The notes under the pieces: model-generated
Told to the model about the DNA's origin: nothing
The model's input: the letters and a program-made list of their open reading frames with translations, nothing else
Database searches by the model: none
Position numbers and translations under genes: made by a program
Shown here: in pieces, positions 16,134-25,187 of the stretch
How the letters are laid out: each line of letters starts with the position of its first letter
How positions within the stretch are numbered: position 1 is the first letter of the stretch
NCBI GenBank assembly: GCA_020854215.1
Contig: JADZFY010000221.1
Location: 1-53,082 of the forward strand
DNA length: 53,082 nt
Source of the DNA: Chitinophagaceae bacterium
GTDB lineage: Bacteria > Bacteroidota > Bacteroidia > Chitinophagales > Chitinophagaceae
Direction: 5' to 3'

Positions 16134-17813
16134 ATGATGACATTTGAAGCGTTGGGTTTAGAAGGCAGATTGGTAAAGGCTACTGATTCTTTAGGATTTA
16201 CACAAGCAACCCCTATACAGGAAAAAGCGATTCCCGTTTTACTGAGCGGCACTACAGATTTGGTGGGACTCGCACAAACAGGAACCGGAAAAACGGCGGC
16301 CTTTGGCCTGCCTTTGTTACAACTTATTGACGCTAAGGAGAAATATCCGCGGGCATTGATTGTATGCCCTACCCGCGAATTGTGTTTGCAAATAGTAAAT
16401 GAGCTAACAACTTTTAAGCAATTCATCCCCGGCATGCATGTAACTGCCGTTTACGGTGGCACTTCTATTGGAGCACAAATCAGGGAACTTCGAACCGGGG
16501 TGCAAATTGTGGTGGCTACACCCGGACGACTGATAGATTTGATTGAACGCAAAGCAATCAACCTGGAGCAAATTAAATACGTGGTACTGGATGAAGCAGA
16601 TGAAATGCTGAATATGGGATTTCAGGATGATATTGAATTTATTTTAAAAAACACCCCTAACCGCGAAAGCACCTGGCTGTTCAGTGCCACTATGCCTCCT
16701 GAAATACGCAGAGTAAGCAAAAAATACATGAAGACTCCTGTAGAAATTACAGTGGGTAAAGTAAACACTGCGAATAAAAATATAGATCACCAGTATTACG
16801 TAACGACCGCTCAGCAACGCTACGACGCATTAAAGCGGTTGATAGATTTTAATCCGGGCATCTACGGAATCATTTTTACCCGTACTAAAGCAGACGCCCA
16901 GGCGATTGCTGAAAAACTTACCCGGGAGGGTTACGACATTGATGCATTGCACGGCGACCTCACCCAACAGCAGAGAGATAAAGTAATGGGCGCATTTAGA
17001 GATAAATCGCTTCAGCTTTTAATTGCCACAGATGTTGCCGCAAGAGGAATTGACGTACAGGGTATCACACACGTTATTAACTACGAGCTGCCTGACGACG
17101 TGGAAGTATATACCCACCGAAGCGGACGTACCGGCCGAGCCGGAAATACAGGTATCTGCATGTCGGTTATCCATAGCCGTGAAATTGGAAAAATCCGGCA
17201 GATTGAAAGAATGGTGCAAGTGCCCTTTCATAAGTTGGAAATTCCCGCAGGTAAAGATGTGTGCCGCAAACAGTTTTATCATTTTATGGATAATCTGTTG
17301 CAACTCGATATTGATGACAAGAGTTACGAACCCTATATTCCAATGATGGATGAAAAATTCGCCAACATTACAAAGGAAGAGATATTAAAGCGGCTGGCAG
17401 CACATGAATTTCAGCGCTTTTTAAAATATTACGAGAACGCCGAAGATCTTAATGTAAGGGAAAGAGTGCGGGAACAACGGGACAGAACGCCCAGAAGCTT
17501 TGGCGACAAACGCGATATGGGTCGCAAAAAAGACGTCAAAGGAAGAGAATTCACCAGGAACGGAAACGGAGACTATACCCGCCTTTTTGTAAACCTCGGT
17601 ACCAAAGATGGTTTTTACAAAGCCAGTTTCCTGCAGTTTATTTTAGACATGAGCGATTTAAGAAAAGAAACACTGGGAAGAATAGATATGAAGGAAATGA
17701 ACAGTTGGATTGAGGTTGACAAAAGATCAGCGGGACAAATGATCCGGTCTATTGACGGGAAAAAATTTAAGGGAAGAAGCCTTCGGATGAACGAAGCGGA
17801 TCAACGGAGATAA
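16134..17813 (+). CDS. DEAD-box ATP-dependent RNA helicase with DbpA-type RNA-binding domain
   Basis: The protein is 559 residues. Motifs appear in order: a Q motif (FTQATPIQEKAI), Walker A AQTGTGKT, PTREL, DEAD, SAT, then the second RecA domain ending HRSGRTGRAG. A linker rich in Arg and Lys follows at about 435-480. The last 75 residues form a DbpA/CsdA-like RNA-binding domain (TRLFVNLGTKDGFY onward, with IDGKKFKGRSLRMNEA near the end). Such helicases help ribosome assembly and cold adaptation. It is out of place among aromatic genes, with a TATCTTTG element in front and 57 nt to the DAHP synthase gene behind. An alternative ATG directly follows the chosen one. Confidence 0.92.
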   Translation: MMTFEALGLEGRLVKATDSLGFTQATPIQEKAIPVLLSGTTDLVGLAQTGTGKTAAFGLPLLQLIDAKEKYPRALIVCPTRELCLQIVNELTTFKQFIPGMHVTAVYGGTSIGAQIRELRTGVQIVVATPGRLIDLIERKAINLEQIKYVVLDEADEMLNMGFQDDIEFILKNTPNRESTWLFSATMPPEIRRVSKKYMKTPVEITVGKVNTANKNIDHQYYVTTAQQRYDALKRLIDFNPGIYGIIFTRTKADAQAIAEKLTREGYDIDALHGDLTQQQRDKVMGAFRDKSLQLLIATDVAARGIDVQGITHVINYELPDDVEVYTHRSGRTGRAGNTGICMSVIHSREIGKIRQIERMVQVPFHKLEIPAGKDVCRKQFYHFMDNLLQLDIDDKSYEPYIPMMDEKFANITKEEILKRLAAHEFQRFLKYYENAEDLNVRERVREQRDRTPRSFGDKRDMGRKKDVKGREFTRNGNGDYTRLFVNLGTKDGFYKASFLQFILDMSDLRKETLGRIDMKEMNSWIEVDKRSAGQMIRSIDGKKFKGRSLRMNEADQRR

Positions 17814-17870
17814 TACCGAACTACATTAAATTTTAATTTTCAGAATAGTAAAAACATAAAACGTTATCAC

Positions 17871-18959
17871 ATGCAAGCGGTTGAAACCATTACGAAAGCA
17901 GCAGTGCTGGAAAAGTTAAATAAAAAACCTTTAATCATTTCTGGTCCCTGTAGCGCAGAGACCGAGGCACAGGTACTCGATACAGCCCAGCGTTTGGCAA
18001 ACACAGGCAAAGTAGATATGCTCCGTGCGGGTATATGGAAGCCCCGTACCCGTCCGGGAAGTTTTGAAGGGATTGGCACTAAAGGTTTACCCTGGCTGCA
18101 ACAGGCAAAAAAAATCACCGGATTGCCCACTACTGTGGAAGTAGCTACGGGCAAACAAGCCGAGGACGCCCTGCATTTTGAAGTGGATATGTTATGGATA
18201 GGTGCACGTACAACGGTTAATCCGTTCAGTGTTCAGGAAGTAGCAGATGCGTTGCGTGGCGCCGATGTTCCCGTATTTATAAAAAATCCGATTAACCCGG
18301 ACCTGGAATTGTGGACCGGCGCTGTTGAACGTATTGCTAAAGCGGGCATTAAAACCATTGGGTTAATTCATCGCGGTTTTAGCTCTTACGGAAATACAGA
18401 ATATCGCAATGCGCCGATGTGGCACTTAGCAATTGAAATGAAAAGACGTAATCCGGAGCTGAAAATCATCAACGACCCATCTCACATTTGTGGAAGGAGA
18501 GACATACTTCTGGAAGTTGCTCAAAAAGCGATTGACCTCGACTTTGACGGGCTGATGATTGAAAGCCATGTTGATCCTGATAACGCATGGAGTGATGCCA
18601 AACAACAGGTTACTCCTGAAAAACTGGCTGAAATGCTCAACTCCATAGCCTGGAGAAATGAAGACGCCGACTCGAAAGAATTTCACGCCGCACTGGAAAA
18701 ACTTCGGCAGCAAATTAACCATCTGGATGATGAGTTGATGCAGATACTCAGCCAGCGCATGAACCTTGCCGAAAAAATTGGTCAGTATAAGAAGGATAAT
18801 AATATTACGATTTTGCAAACTTCCAGGTGGAATGAAATTCTTGAAAGAGCAATGCGCAAGGGAGAAAAAATCGGACTGAGCAGTGAGTTTATTACCAAAT
18901 ATTTTGATGCGGTACATATGGAGTCCATCAATCATCAGAATAAAATAATGAACTCCTGA
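17871..18959 (+). CDS. Bifunctional DAHP synthase / chorismate mutase
   Basis: This is a 362-residue fusion. Residues 1 to about 265 are a type I-beta DAHP synthase barrel: SGPCSAE, RAGIWKPRTRPGSFEGIG, IGARTT, HRGFSSYG, DPSHICGRRD and ESHVDPDNAWSD carry the PEP- and metal-binding residues. About residues 275-360 are an AroQ-type chorismate mutase (LRQQINHLDDELMQILSQR, helical). It makes the first committed shikimate-pathway compound from PEP and erythrose-4-phosphate and also turns chorismate into prephenate. In the homologous fusion of Porphyromonas gingivalis the mutase domain makes the synthase sensitive to prephenate; similar control is likely here. This fusion supplies the chorismate mutase missing from pheA and tyrA. 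Confidence 0.93.
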   Translation: MQAVETITKAAVLEKLNKKPLIISGPCSAETEAQVLDTAQRLANTGKVDMLRAGIWKPRTRPGSFEGIGTKGLPWLQQAKKITGLPTTVEVATGKQAEDALHFEVDMLWIGARTTVNPFSVQEVADALRGADVPVFIKNPINPDLELWTGAVERIAKAGIKTIGLIHRGFSSYGNTEYRNAPMWHLAIEMKRRNPELKIINDPSHICGRRDILLEVAQKAIDLDFDGLMIESHVDPDNAWSDAKQQVTPEKLAEMLNSIAWRNEDADSKEFHAALEKLRQQINHLDDELMQILSQRMNLAEKIGQYKKDNNITILQTSRWNEILERAMRKGEKIGLSSEFITKYFDAVHMESINHQNKIMNS

Positions 18960-18986
18960 TTTTCTGACCCCTTCTCCTGCTACACC

Positions 18987-19421
18987 ATGCAAGGCAGTAA
19001 TAATACTTTTTTGTACGTTCATGCCATTTGGAGTACATCCGGCAGAATGCCGGTACTTTCGCCTGTTGTAAGAAAGGTTTTATTTGCGTTCATGGACAAA
19101 ATTCCGGAAACAAAAGGTATCCAGGTAATGGCCGCCAATGGGGCAGATGACCATATTCATTGCCTTTTTAAACTTATGCCGGTTCAATCGGTTGCCGAAA
19201 TTGTCCGGCAGTTAAAATTCGATACGCAGGACTGGCTGAACAGCAACAAATTTTTAGCTGACCCATTTGAGTGGAGCGACAGTTATTCTGCCTGGTCTGT
19301 AAGTCCATCCACCATTGACAAGGCAATTGAATATATCTGCAAACAGGAGTGTTACCATCGGGAGAAAACACTCACGGAAGAACTGGATGCGTTTAACAAA
19401 ATGGTTGTGCATTTGAGCTAA
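18987..19421 (+). CDS. IS200/IS605-family Y1 transposase, probably domesticated (RAYT-like)
   Basis: This is a 144-residue HUH single-strand transposase. The HUH motif is DDHIHC (His at about residues 55 and 57), and the nucleophilic Tyr is most likely the one in IEYICKQ (about residue 115); the core and expected length look intact. The gene sits 27 nt after the DAHP synthase gene and 37 nt before aroB, same strand. That leaves no room for the left and right hairpin ends an IS200 element needs unless they lie inside the neighbouring genes. No tnpB is present. It is best read as a resident, operon-borne transposase-like gene related to REP-associated transposases. Its job is unknown; expression together with aromatic biosynthesis genes is implied by position. 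Confidence 0.85.
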   Translation: MQGSNNTFLYVHAIWSTSGRMPVLSPVVRKVLFAFMDKIPETKGIQVMAANGADDHIHCLFKLMPVQSVAEIVRQLKFDTQDWLNSNKFLADPFEWSDSYSAWSVSPSTIDKAIEYICKQECYHREKTLTEELDAFNKMVVHLS

Positions 19422-19458
19422 AATCATAACGCCCATATTAAAAACGGAGCTATTCACA

Positions 19459-20478
19459 ATGAGTTCGACACGGTATAAATTCAATAACAGTCTCACGCAG
19501 TTCTATTTTGACAGCAGTTTTTCTCAACTCAGAAAAATTGCGGACGCCAAATCGGCGGTACTGATTACAGATGAAAACGTTTTCAGTAATCACACCAAAA
19601 AGTTCAGGAACTGGAATACCATTGTGCTGAAACCGGGTGAGGAATTTAAAGTGCAGGCTACAGTGGATTCGATCATTGAGCAACTGATTGGAATGGCCGC
19701 CGACAGAAAAACCACTTTGGTTGGGATTGGAGGAGGAGTAGTTACGGATATCACCGGATACGCTGCTGCTACATATATGCGCGGAATTCCGTTTGGATTT
19801 GTTCCCACATCCGTATTGGGATTGGTGGATGCAAGCATTGGAGGAAAGAATGGTATTGACGTAGGCGTATATAAGAATATGGTTGGCACAATACGCCAGC
19901 CTGCTTTTCTTTTGCACGACTACAGTTTATTGCAGTCTCTTCCCGAAAATGAATGGCAGAATGGCTTTGCGGAGATCATCAAGCACGCCTGTATTAAAGA
20001 CGCCCCGATGTTCAAAGAACTGGAAGCGAATTCACTGAAAACGTACCGGCAAAAGAAAAGTGCCATGCGTTCATTATTCCGGCGCAATGCACTGATCAAA
20101 ATCAGGGTGGTTCAAAAAGATGAATTTGAAAAAGGAGACAGAAGACTGCTCAACTTCGGGCACACCCTGGGGCACGCGTTGGAAAATCAATATGACCTTT
20201 CGCATGGCCAGGCCATTGCAATCGGTATGACCTACGCCTGCCATATTTCTTCCCGGTTAAAGCGTTTTAAGGATACGGCGAGGGTGGTAAAATTATTGGA
20301 ACAATATGGATTACCTACTTATGCTGATTTTGATACAGGGAAAGTGTTAGATGTGCTCAAAATGGACAAAAAGAGAGAACGCAGGGAAATCAATTATGTA
20401 TTGTTGGAAAAAACAGGTAAGGCAGTGATTGAAGCACTACCGCTCCGGCAATTGGAACAATTAATAGAAGCATTGTAG
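19459..20478 (+). CDS. aroB: 3-dehydroquinate synthase
   Basis: The protein is 339 residues, a typical length, with the NAD-binding GIGGGVVTDITGYAAATYMRG motif split over residues 90-110, DASIGGKNGIDVG, NGFAEIIKH and the zinc-binding NFGHTLGHALE. It cyclises DAHP to 3-dehydroquinate, the second shikimate-pathway step. It follows the Y1 transposase gene by 37 nt and is followed by aroA after 2 nt, so aroB and aroA are surely co-translated. No unusual substitutions were noticed. Confidence 0.94.
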   Translation: MSSTRYKFNNSLTQFYFDSSFSQLRKIADAKSAVLITDENVFSNHTKKFRNWNTIVLKPGEEFKVQATVDSIIEQLIGMAADRKTTLVGIGGGVVTDITGYAAATYMRGIPFGFVPTSVLGLVDASIGGKNGIDVGVYKNMVGTIRQPAFLLHDYSLLQSLPENEWQNGFAEIIKHACIKDAPMFKELEANSLKTYRQKKSAMRSLFRRNALIKIRVVQKDEFEKGDRRLLNFGHTLGHALENQYDLSHGQAIAIGMTYACHISSRLKRFKDTARVVKLLEQYGLPTYADFDTGKVLDVLKMDKKRERREINYVLLEKTGKAVIEALPLRQLEQLIEAL

Positions 20479-20480
20479 TT

Positions 20481-21779
20481 ATGATAGCCATCATTAAGCC
20501 ATCGGAACTGACCCATATTATTCAGGCGCCTGCTTCCAAAAGTGCCATGCAAAGGGCCTGTGCGGCCGCATTGATTGCCAGGGGAAAAAGTGTGATATGC
20601 AACCCGGGACATTCGAACGACGATAAGGCGGCCCTCGCAGTAATCGAGGCGTTGGGTACAAGATTGAGCACTAACGCCGACGGTGCGATAGTTGCAGACA
20701 GCAGCGAAGTAAATTTATCGTCTCCGGGCGACAATCAAAACCCGCTGTCCGTTAATTGCGGCGAAAGCGGACTGGGTATTCGGATGTTTGCTCCGGTAAT
20801 CGCGTTAAGCAGACACCCCATTACCATTACGGGGGAAGGAAGTTTGGTATCTCGTCCGATGGATTTTTTTGACGATACTCTCCCGCACTTAAACGTAACC
20901 GTTAGTTCAAATTCGGGCAAGTTGCCTTTAACACTCTCCGGACCGCTGCAACCCAGAAATATAGAGGTTGACGGTTCCCTGAGTTCTCAATTTTTGACCG
21001 GCTTATTAATGGCATACGCCGCAGCGGGAGCCCGGGACGTTACCATAAAGGTTAACAATTTAAGAAGCAGACCTTACATTGATCTTACCCTTAAGGTGAT
21101 GCAACATTTTGGATTGAAAACACCGGAAAACAAAAATTACAAAGCATTTTATTTTGACCAGTCGCAGGTGAACCCTCCAATGTCCGAAACGCAATACACC
21201 GTAGAAGGAGACTGGAGCGGCGGAGCGTTTTTACTCGTTGCAGGCGCCATCGCCGGTACGATTGAAGTACGCGGTCTTGATCCTGAATCTACGCAGGCAG
21301 ATAAGAAAATAATGGAAGCGCTTTCAGATGCCGGTGCAGGCATTGAATACGGCAGCAACGGATACCTCATTTCACCTGCCGAATTAAAAGCGTTCACTTT
21401 TGATGCAACAGATTGCCCGGATCTCTTTCCACCGTTAGTTGCACTTGCCGCTTATTGCCAGGGTACAACCGAAATCAAAGGGGTTAGTCGTTTAACCCAT
21501 AAAGAAAGTAACCGTGGTTTAACGCTACAGCAGGAATTTGGCAAAATGGGGTTACAGATTACGTTGCAGGATGATATCATGCAAGTATTTGGTGGTAACG
21601 GATTAACAGGAACAACCGTACATTCAAGGCATGATCATCGAATCGCAATGGCCTGTGCCGTAGCAGCACTCCGGGCACAAGGCGAAACACACATAGAAGA
21701 AGCCGAAGCCATCAATAAATCTTACCCCGATTTTTATAATGACCTTTTGAAATTGGGTGCGGCTGTAAAAATAAAATGA
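20481..21779 (+). CDS. aroA: 3-phosphoshikimate 1-carboxyvinyltransferase (EPSP synthase)
   Basis: This 432-residue protein has the expected two-domain repeat fold. The substrate-binding lysine motif reads APASKSAMQRA, followed by CGESGLGIRMF, GSLSSQFLTGLLMA, DCPDLFPPL, HDHRIAMACAVAALR and INKSYPDF near the C-terminus. It joins shikimate-3-phosphate and PEP to form EPSP. The Ser-Ala-Met-Gln-Arg wording differs from the common KSISNRAL of proteobacteria but keeps the Lys and Arg. The gene begins 2 nt after aroB. The shikimate-pathway genes for dehydroquinase, shikimate dehydrogenase and shikimate kinase are not in the window. Confidence 0.93.
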   Translation: MIAIIKPSELTHIIQAPASKSAMQRACAAALIARGKSVICNPGHSNDDKAALAVIEALGTRLSTNADGAIVADSSEVNLSSPGDNQNPLSVNCGESGLGIRMFAPVIALSRHPITITGEGSLVSRPMDFFDDTLPHLNVTVSSNSGKLPLTLSGPLQPRNIEVDGSLSSQFLTGLLMAYAAAGARDVTIKVNNLRSRPYIDLTLKVMQHFGLKTPENKNYKAFYFDQSQVNPPMSETQYTVEGDWSGGAFLLVAGAIAGTIEVRGLDPESTQADKKIMEALSDAGAGIEYGSNGYLISPAELKAFTFDATDCPDLFPPLVALAAYCQGTTEIKGVSRLTHKESNRGLTLQQEFGKMGLQITLQDDIMQVFGGNGLTGTTVHSRHDHRIAMACAVAALRAQGETHIEEAEAINKSYPDFYNDLLKLGAAVKIK

Positions 21780-21829
21780 GCAAGGTCAGATTATCTGTAA
21801 CTAATCATTAGCTTTAAGAAAACGCTGAT

Positions 21830-22873
21830 ATGAATTCATTTGGGAGATTTTTTCGCGTGCATATATTTGGAGAGTCGCATGGTGAGAGCGTGGGCATTTG
21901 TATAGACGGATGTCCTGCCGGTTTGTCGTTGAAGGTGGACGATTTCTTAACCGATATCGAGCGAAGAAAAGGCGGTAAACAAAAAGGCACTACGCCCAGG
22001 CAGGAATCGGATCTTCCGATTTTTAAGAGTGGTATATTTAACGATACCACAACGGGAGCACCCCTCACCATACTTTTTGAAAATAACAATACGCGTTCTG
22101 GCGACTACCAGAAGCAACGAGCCGTACCTCGTCCCGGACATGCCGATTTTGTAGCCCATCAAAAATTTGGCGGTTTTGAAGACTACAGGGGTGGCGGCCA
22201 TTTCAGTGGACGCCTTACCGTGGCGCTGGTTGCAGCCGGCGTTATTGCCAAAAAGCTCCTGCAACAGGTTTCAGAAAAAGTCGGAATTCACAATTCAAAT
22301 GATGCGGTGCGGCAGGAAATTTCCGTTGTTTCCCACCTTGTGGAAATAGGCGGTGAAAAGGATATAGAAAAAGGACTGCAGCGGGCCATTGATGCCAAAG
22401 ATAGCATTGGTGGTATTGTAGAATGCCGCGTTAACGGACTTCCCTGGGGATTGGGTGAACCTTTTTTTGATTCCGTGGAATCGGTAATAAGTCACGCTGT
22501 ATTTTCAATCCCTGCCATACGCGGAATTGAATTTGGAACCGGGTTTGCAGCCGCCCGGATGTTTGGTACCGAGCACAATGACGCCATCATAGACGCCAGT
22601 GGAAAAACCCGCACCAATCATGCAGGCGGTGTTGTAGGCGGAATAAGCAACGGCAATGAGTTGGTATTTCGAATTGCAGTTAAACCTACTTCGTCCACAC
22701 CTAAAGAGCAGGAAACATTAAACTGGGAAACGGGAGTGGTTGAAACATTTTCCGTAAAAGGACGTCATGACCTTTGTATTGCTTTAAGGGTTCCGGTTGT
22801 GCTGGAAGCTGTTACGGCAATCGTTTTAGCCGACCTGATGTTAATCACCCAGAATATGCCGAGGATATCCTAA
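21830..22873 (+). CDS. aroC: Chorismate synthase
   Basis: The protein is 347 residues with the N-terminal signature GRFFRVHIFGESHGESVG (FMN-phosphate and active-site His), DIERRKGGKQKGTTPRQESD, the central GGGHFSGRLTVALVAAG and the late NHAGGVVGGISNG. It performs the FMN-dependent elimination of phosphate from EPSP to give chorismate, the last common step before the chorismate mutase domain encoded in this cluster. It lies 50 nt after aroA. The length is slightly short of enterobacterial AroC but normal for Bacteroidota. Confidence 0.94.
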   Translation: MNSFGRFFRVHIFGESHGESVGICIDGCPAGLSLKVDDFLTDIERRKGGKQKGTTPRQESDLPIFKSGIFNDTTTGAPLTILFENNNTRSGDYQKQRAVPRPGHADFVAHQKFGGFEDYRGGGHFSGRLTVALVAAGVIAKKLLQQVSEKVGIHNSNDAVRQEISVVSHLVEIGGEKDIEKGLQRAIDAKDSIGGIVECRVNGLPWGLGEPFFDSVESVISHAVFSIPAIRGIEFGTGFAAARMFGTEHNDAIIDASGKTRTNHAGGVVGGISNGNELVFRIAVKPTSSTPKEQETLNWETGVVETFSVKGRHDLCIALRVPVVLEAVTAIVLADLMLITQNMPRIS

Positions 22874-22896
22874 ATTTATCCGTAAAACCCAACTGC

Positions 22897-23196
22897 ATGG
22901 CTCTCATCTATCACATCACTTCTGCGTCTGAATGGAATGATGCCCAACAAAAAGGATTCTATGCGTCCGGCGCACTGAAAGAAGAGGGATTTATCCACTG
23001 CTGCGAAGAACGTCAAATACCCGATGTGTTGAATAGATTTTATACCGGCAAAACCAACCTGGTAAAACTGACCATTCAAACCGAAAAATTAACCAGTCAG
23101 TTGATCTACGACTGGTCGAATGCCATTGAAGATACCTTCCCTCACGTGTATGGCCCAATAAATCTCGATGCTGTAACAGCTGTCGAAAATCTTTAG
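22897..23196 (+). CDS. DUF952 family protein
   Basis: The ATG at 22897 gives a 99-residue protein (MALIYHITSASEW, GFIHCCEERQIPDVLNRFY, then VYGPINLDAVTAV). The FIHC motif and the closing YGPINLDAV segment are the hallmarks of DUF952, a small soluble family often encoded at the end of unrelated operons. No activity is established. It follows aroC by 23 nt, so it is probably the last gene of the aromatic transcript. The same frame stays open upstream inside aroC, but the internal ATG is the sensible start. Confidence 0.85.
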   Translation: MALIYHITSASEWNDAQQKGFYASGALKEEGFIHCCEERQIPDVLNRFYTGKTNLVKLTIQTEKLTSQLIYDWSNAIEDTFPHVYGPINLDAVTAVENL

Positions 23197-23327
23197 GTAT
23201 CCGCAATTGATATAAATCAATCATCCGCTTCCCATTTAAGGCTTATTGTTACCATAGGATAAGAAGTATGTACTAATGATTTATTAGTTCAGTATTTATA
23301 CGGTTTTCAACATTGCAGTAAGTAATT

Positions 23328-23345
23328 TTACTTACCCGTTCAGGG
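23328..23345. promoter_or_regulatory. Perfect 18-bp palindrome upstream of the OmpA-like gene
   Basis: GTAAGTAA and its exact complement TTACTTAC are separated by TT. A second inverted repeat, ACTAAT/ATTAGT with a 5-nt loop, lies at 23272-23288. Both sit within about 105 bp of the start codon and may be operators; no T-run follows, so they are unlikely to be terminators. Confidence 0.45.
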
Positions 23346-23377
23346 ATAATACGAACACAACACTCAAAAAAACACGT

Positions 23378-24040
23378 ATGAAAGCTCTATTTGTTATCAC
23401 CAGTATTATCCTCTTATCCTTTCAGATTGACCGCCTGCTGGTAAGTAATTTATTCGAAACCGGCAATAACATTGAGCTACTCAACCATTTTGTAACCGGT
23501 AACCATCGGGCGCCTTCGTCGTTGCACCCTGCTCCCGCTACCCGCGTTCAAACCTCAACCGCTGTTGTAACCACCGCGGCAGGTGGGGTAAAAACAACTG
23601 CCGTTGCCGAGAAAAATAGCCTGGTAAAAATACGTTCAACTTACCGCGATCAATCCGTGATGAACGGGCAACTCCATCAATCTATAAAATTGTCCGGCAA
23701 TTATCTTGAGATGGCTACCCTGCAGTTTGGATTTAACCAATCTAAAAAAGAAGATACGCGCTCGTTTAATGCAATACTGCAAATGGCAGACCTGCTCATC
23801 TTTAATGACTCATTACGAATAAGTATTGCCGGGTTTACGGATAATGTCGGCGCAATGGACTATAACAAGCAACTTTCCATGCGCCGTGCACTCGATGTAA
23901 AGCAATACCTCTTAGATCTTGGAGTAAACGACAATCAAATTATGGTTTCGGGTAACGGGTATTCCAATCCGGTTGCTGATAATAGCACCGGAAAGGGAAG
24001 AGCTGCAAACCGGAGAGTGGAAATGATGCTTATTAGATAA
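23378..24040 (+). CDS. OmpA-family peptidoglycan-associated protein
   Basis: The protein is 220 residues. A hydrophobic N-terminus (about residues 4-20) is a signal peptide or anchor. A Thr/Ala-rich low-complexity linker at about 45-85 looks made to span the periplasm. The last 110 residues form an OmpA-like domain: [52 protein letters not shown] and the closing [10 protein letters not shown], with the Asp and Arg that hold diaminopimelate. No beta-barrel is present, so it is a tethering or cell-wall-binding protein rather than a porin. The gene converges on queA and overlaps its stop by 8 nt. Confidence 0.85.
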   Translation: MKALFVITSIILLSFQIDRLLVSNLFETGNNIELLNHFVTGNHRAPSSLHPAPATRVQTSTAVVTTAAGGVKTTAVAEKNSLVKIRSTYRDQSVMNGQLHQSIKLSGNYLEMATLQFGFNQSKKEDTRSFNAILQMADLLIFNDSLRISIAGFTDNVGAMDYNKQLSMRRALDVKQYLLDLGVNDNQIMVSGNGYSNPVADNSTGKGRAANRRVEMMLIR

Positions 24041-25082
24041 TAAGCATGGCATCGCCATAGCTGAAAAAGCGGTACTTATCTTTAATTGCTTTTTTATAAG
24101 CTTCAATCATAAGATCGTACCCGGCAAAGGCGCAGGCCATAATCAACAGACTGGTTTTTGGAAGATGAAAGTTGGTGATTAATGAATCGGCTATAGAAAA
24201 ATTGTAAGGTGGGTGAATAAACGTGTTCGTCCATCCTTCGGAAGGTTTCAACAATTTGTCAGAGGTAAATGACGATTCCAACGCCCTCATCGTGGTTGTT
24301 CCTACTGAGCAGATGCGTTTTCCATCCTGCCTGGCTTTGTTAACCACACTACAGGCTTTTTCTTCAATACGGTAGTATTCCGCATCCATCTTATGCTTGC
24401 TTAGGTCTTCCACCTCAATGGGGCGAAAAGTGCCCAGCCCGGTGTGCAGGGTTATTTCGGCAAAACGAATGCCTTTAATTTCGAGGCGTTTGATGAGTTC
24501 AACGCTAAAATGCAGTCCGGCAGTAGGCGCAGCTACCGCTCCTTCGTGCTTGGCATAAACGGTTTGATAACGATCTCTGTCCTCGTCATCCGGTTTGCGT
24601 TTAATATATTTGGGTAACGGCGTTTCACCGAGAGTGTTGAGTATTTGTTTGAACTCCTCGTTGGTTCCATCAAACAGAAAACGAATAGTTCGCCCGCGAG
24701 AAGTGGTGTTATCAATTACTTCCGCAACCAGGTCTTCAGCTTCGCCGAAATAGAGTTTATTTCCTACTCTTATCTTACGCGCCGGATCTACAATTACATC
24801 CCACAATTTGTTCTGATGATTCAGTTCACGAAGCAAAAAGACTTCAATCTTTGCCCCCGTTTTTTCCTTGCGACCGTACATCCTTGCAGGAAATACCTTG
24901 GTGTTGTTCACCACAAACACATCTTTGTCATCGAAATAATCGAGCACATCACGAAAATGTTTGTTTTCAATTTGACCGGTGGCGCGATGTATAACCATCA
25001 ACCGGGCATCTTCTCTTTTTTTTGCGGGATGTTGTGCGATAAGATTGAGGGGCAGATCAAATCTGAATTGTGATAATTTCAT
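24033..25082 (-). CDS. queA: S-adenosylmethionine:tRNA ribosyltransferase-isomerase
   Basis: This is a 349-residue protein of standard length. The N-terminus [20 protein letters not shown], then [55 protein letters not shown] and [18 protein letters not shown] are all family motifs. It transfers and rearranges the ribose of SAM onto 7-aminomethyl-7-deazaguanine in tRNA to form epoxyqueuosine. It is the only queuosine gene here. Its 3' end overlaps the convergent OmpA-like gene by 8 bp. A complex inverted-repeat region lies immediately upstream. Confidence 0.93.
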   Translation of the reverse strand: MKLSQFRFDLPLNLIAQHPAKKREDARLMVIHRATGQIENKHFRDVLDYFDDKDVFVVNNTKVFPARMYGRKEKTGAKIEVFLLRELNHQNKLWDVIVDPARKIRVGNKLYFGEAEDLVAEVIDNTTSRGRTIRFLFDGTNEEFKQILNTLGETPLPKYIKRKPDDEDRDRYQTVYAKHEGAVAAPTAGLHFSVELIKRLEIKGIRFAEITLHTGLGTFRPIEVEDLSKHKMDAEYYRIEEKACSVVNKARQDGKRICSVGTTTMRALESSFTSDKLLKPSEGWTNTFIHPPYNFSIADSLITNFHLPKTSLLIMACAFAGYDLMIEAYKKAIKDKYRFFSYGDAMLII

Positions 25083-25108
25083 TTGATTGTTTATTATTTT
25101 TTACAGTC

Positions 25109-25187
25109 ACATGAAACTTATCCTTATCAATGCGGCGAGATATCCTGGATTCTCCTGAACCTGATCTTACGGTATCAGGTTTCATGT
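25109..25187 (-). promoter_or_regulatory. Structured region upstream of queA (candidate cis-regulatory RNA)
   Basis: Ends at 25109-25117 and 25179-25187 are perfect 9-bp complements (ACATGAAAC / GTTTCATGT) enclosing 61 nt. Inside, AACCTGAT (25158-25165) pairs perfectly with ATCAGGTT (25174-25181). The two helices share 25179-25181, so they compete. No T-run follows the inner hairpin. The block ends 26 nt before the queA ATG. I do not recognise a known riboswitch class. Confidence 0.4.

Noticed and set aside
18959-19459. A complete IS200 insertion sequence
   Set aside because: The short spacers on both sides show no left or right hairpin ends, so only the gene, not an element, is supported.
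25109-25187. Plus-strand GAACCTGATC resembling the conserved core of a TPP riboswitch
   Set aside because: The GGGGTGC and CTGAGA blocks and the P4/P5 pattern are missing, and no gene lies downstream on the plus strand.
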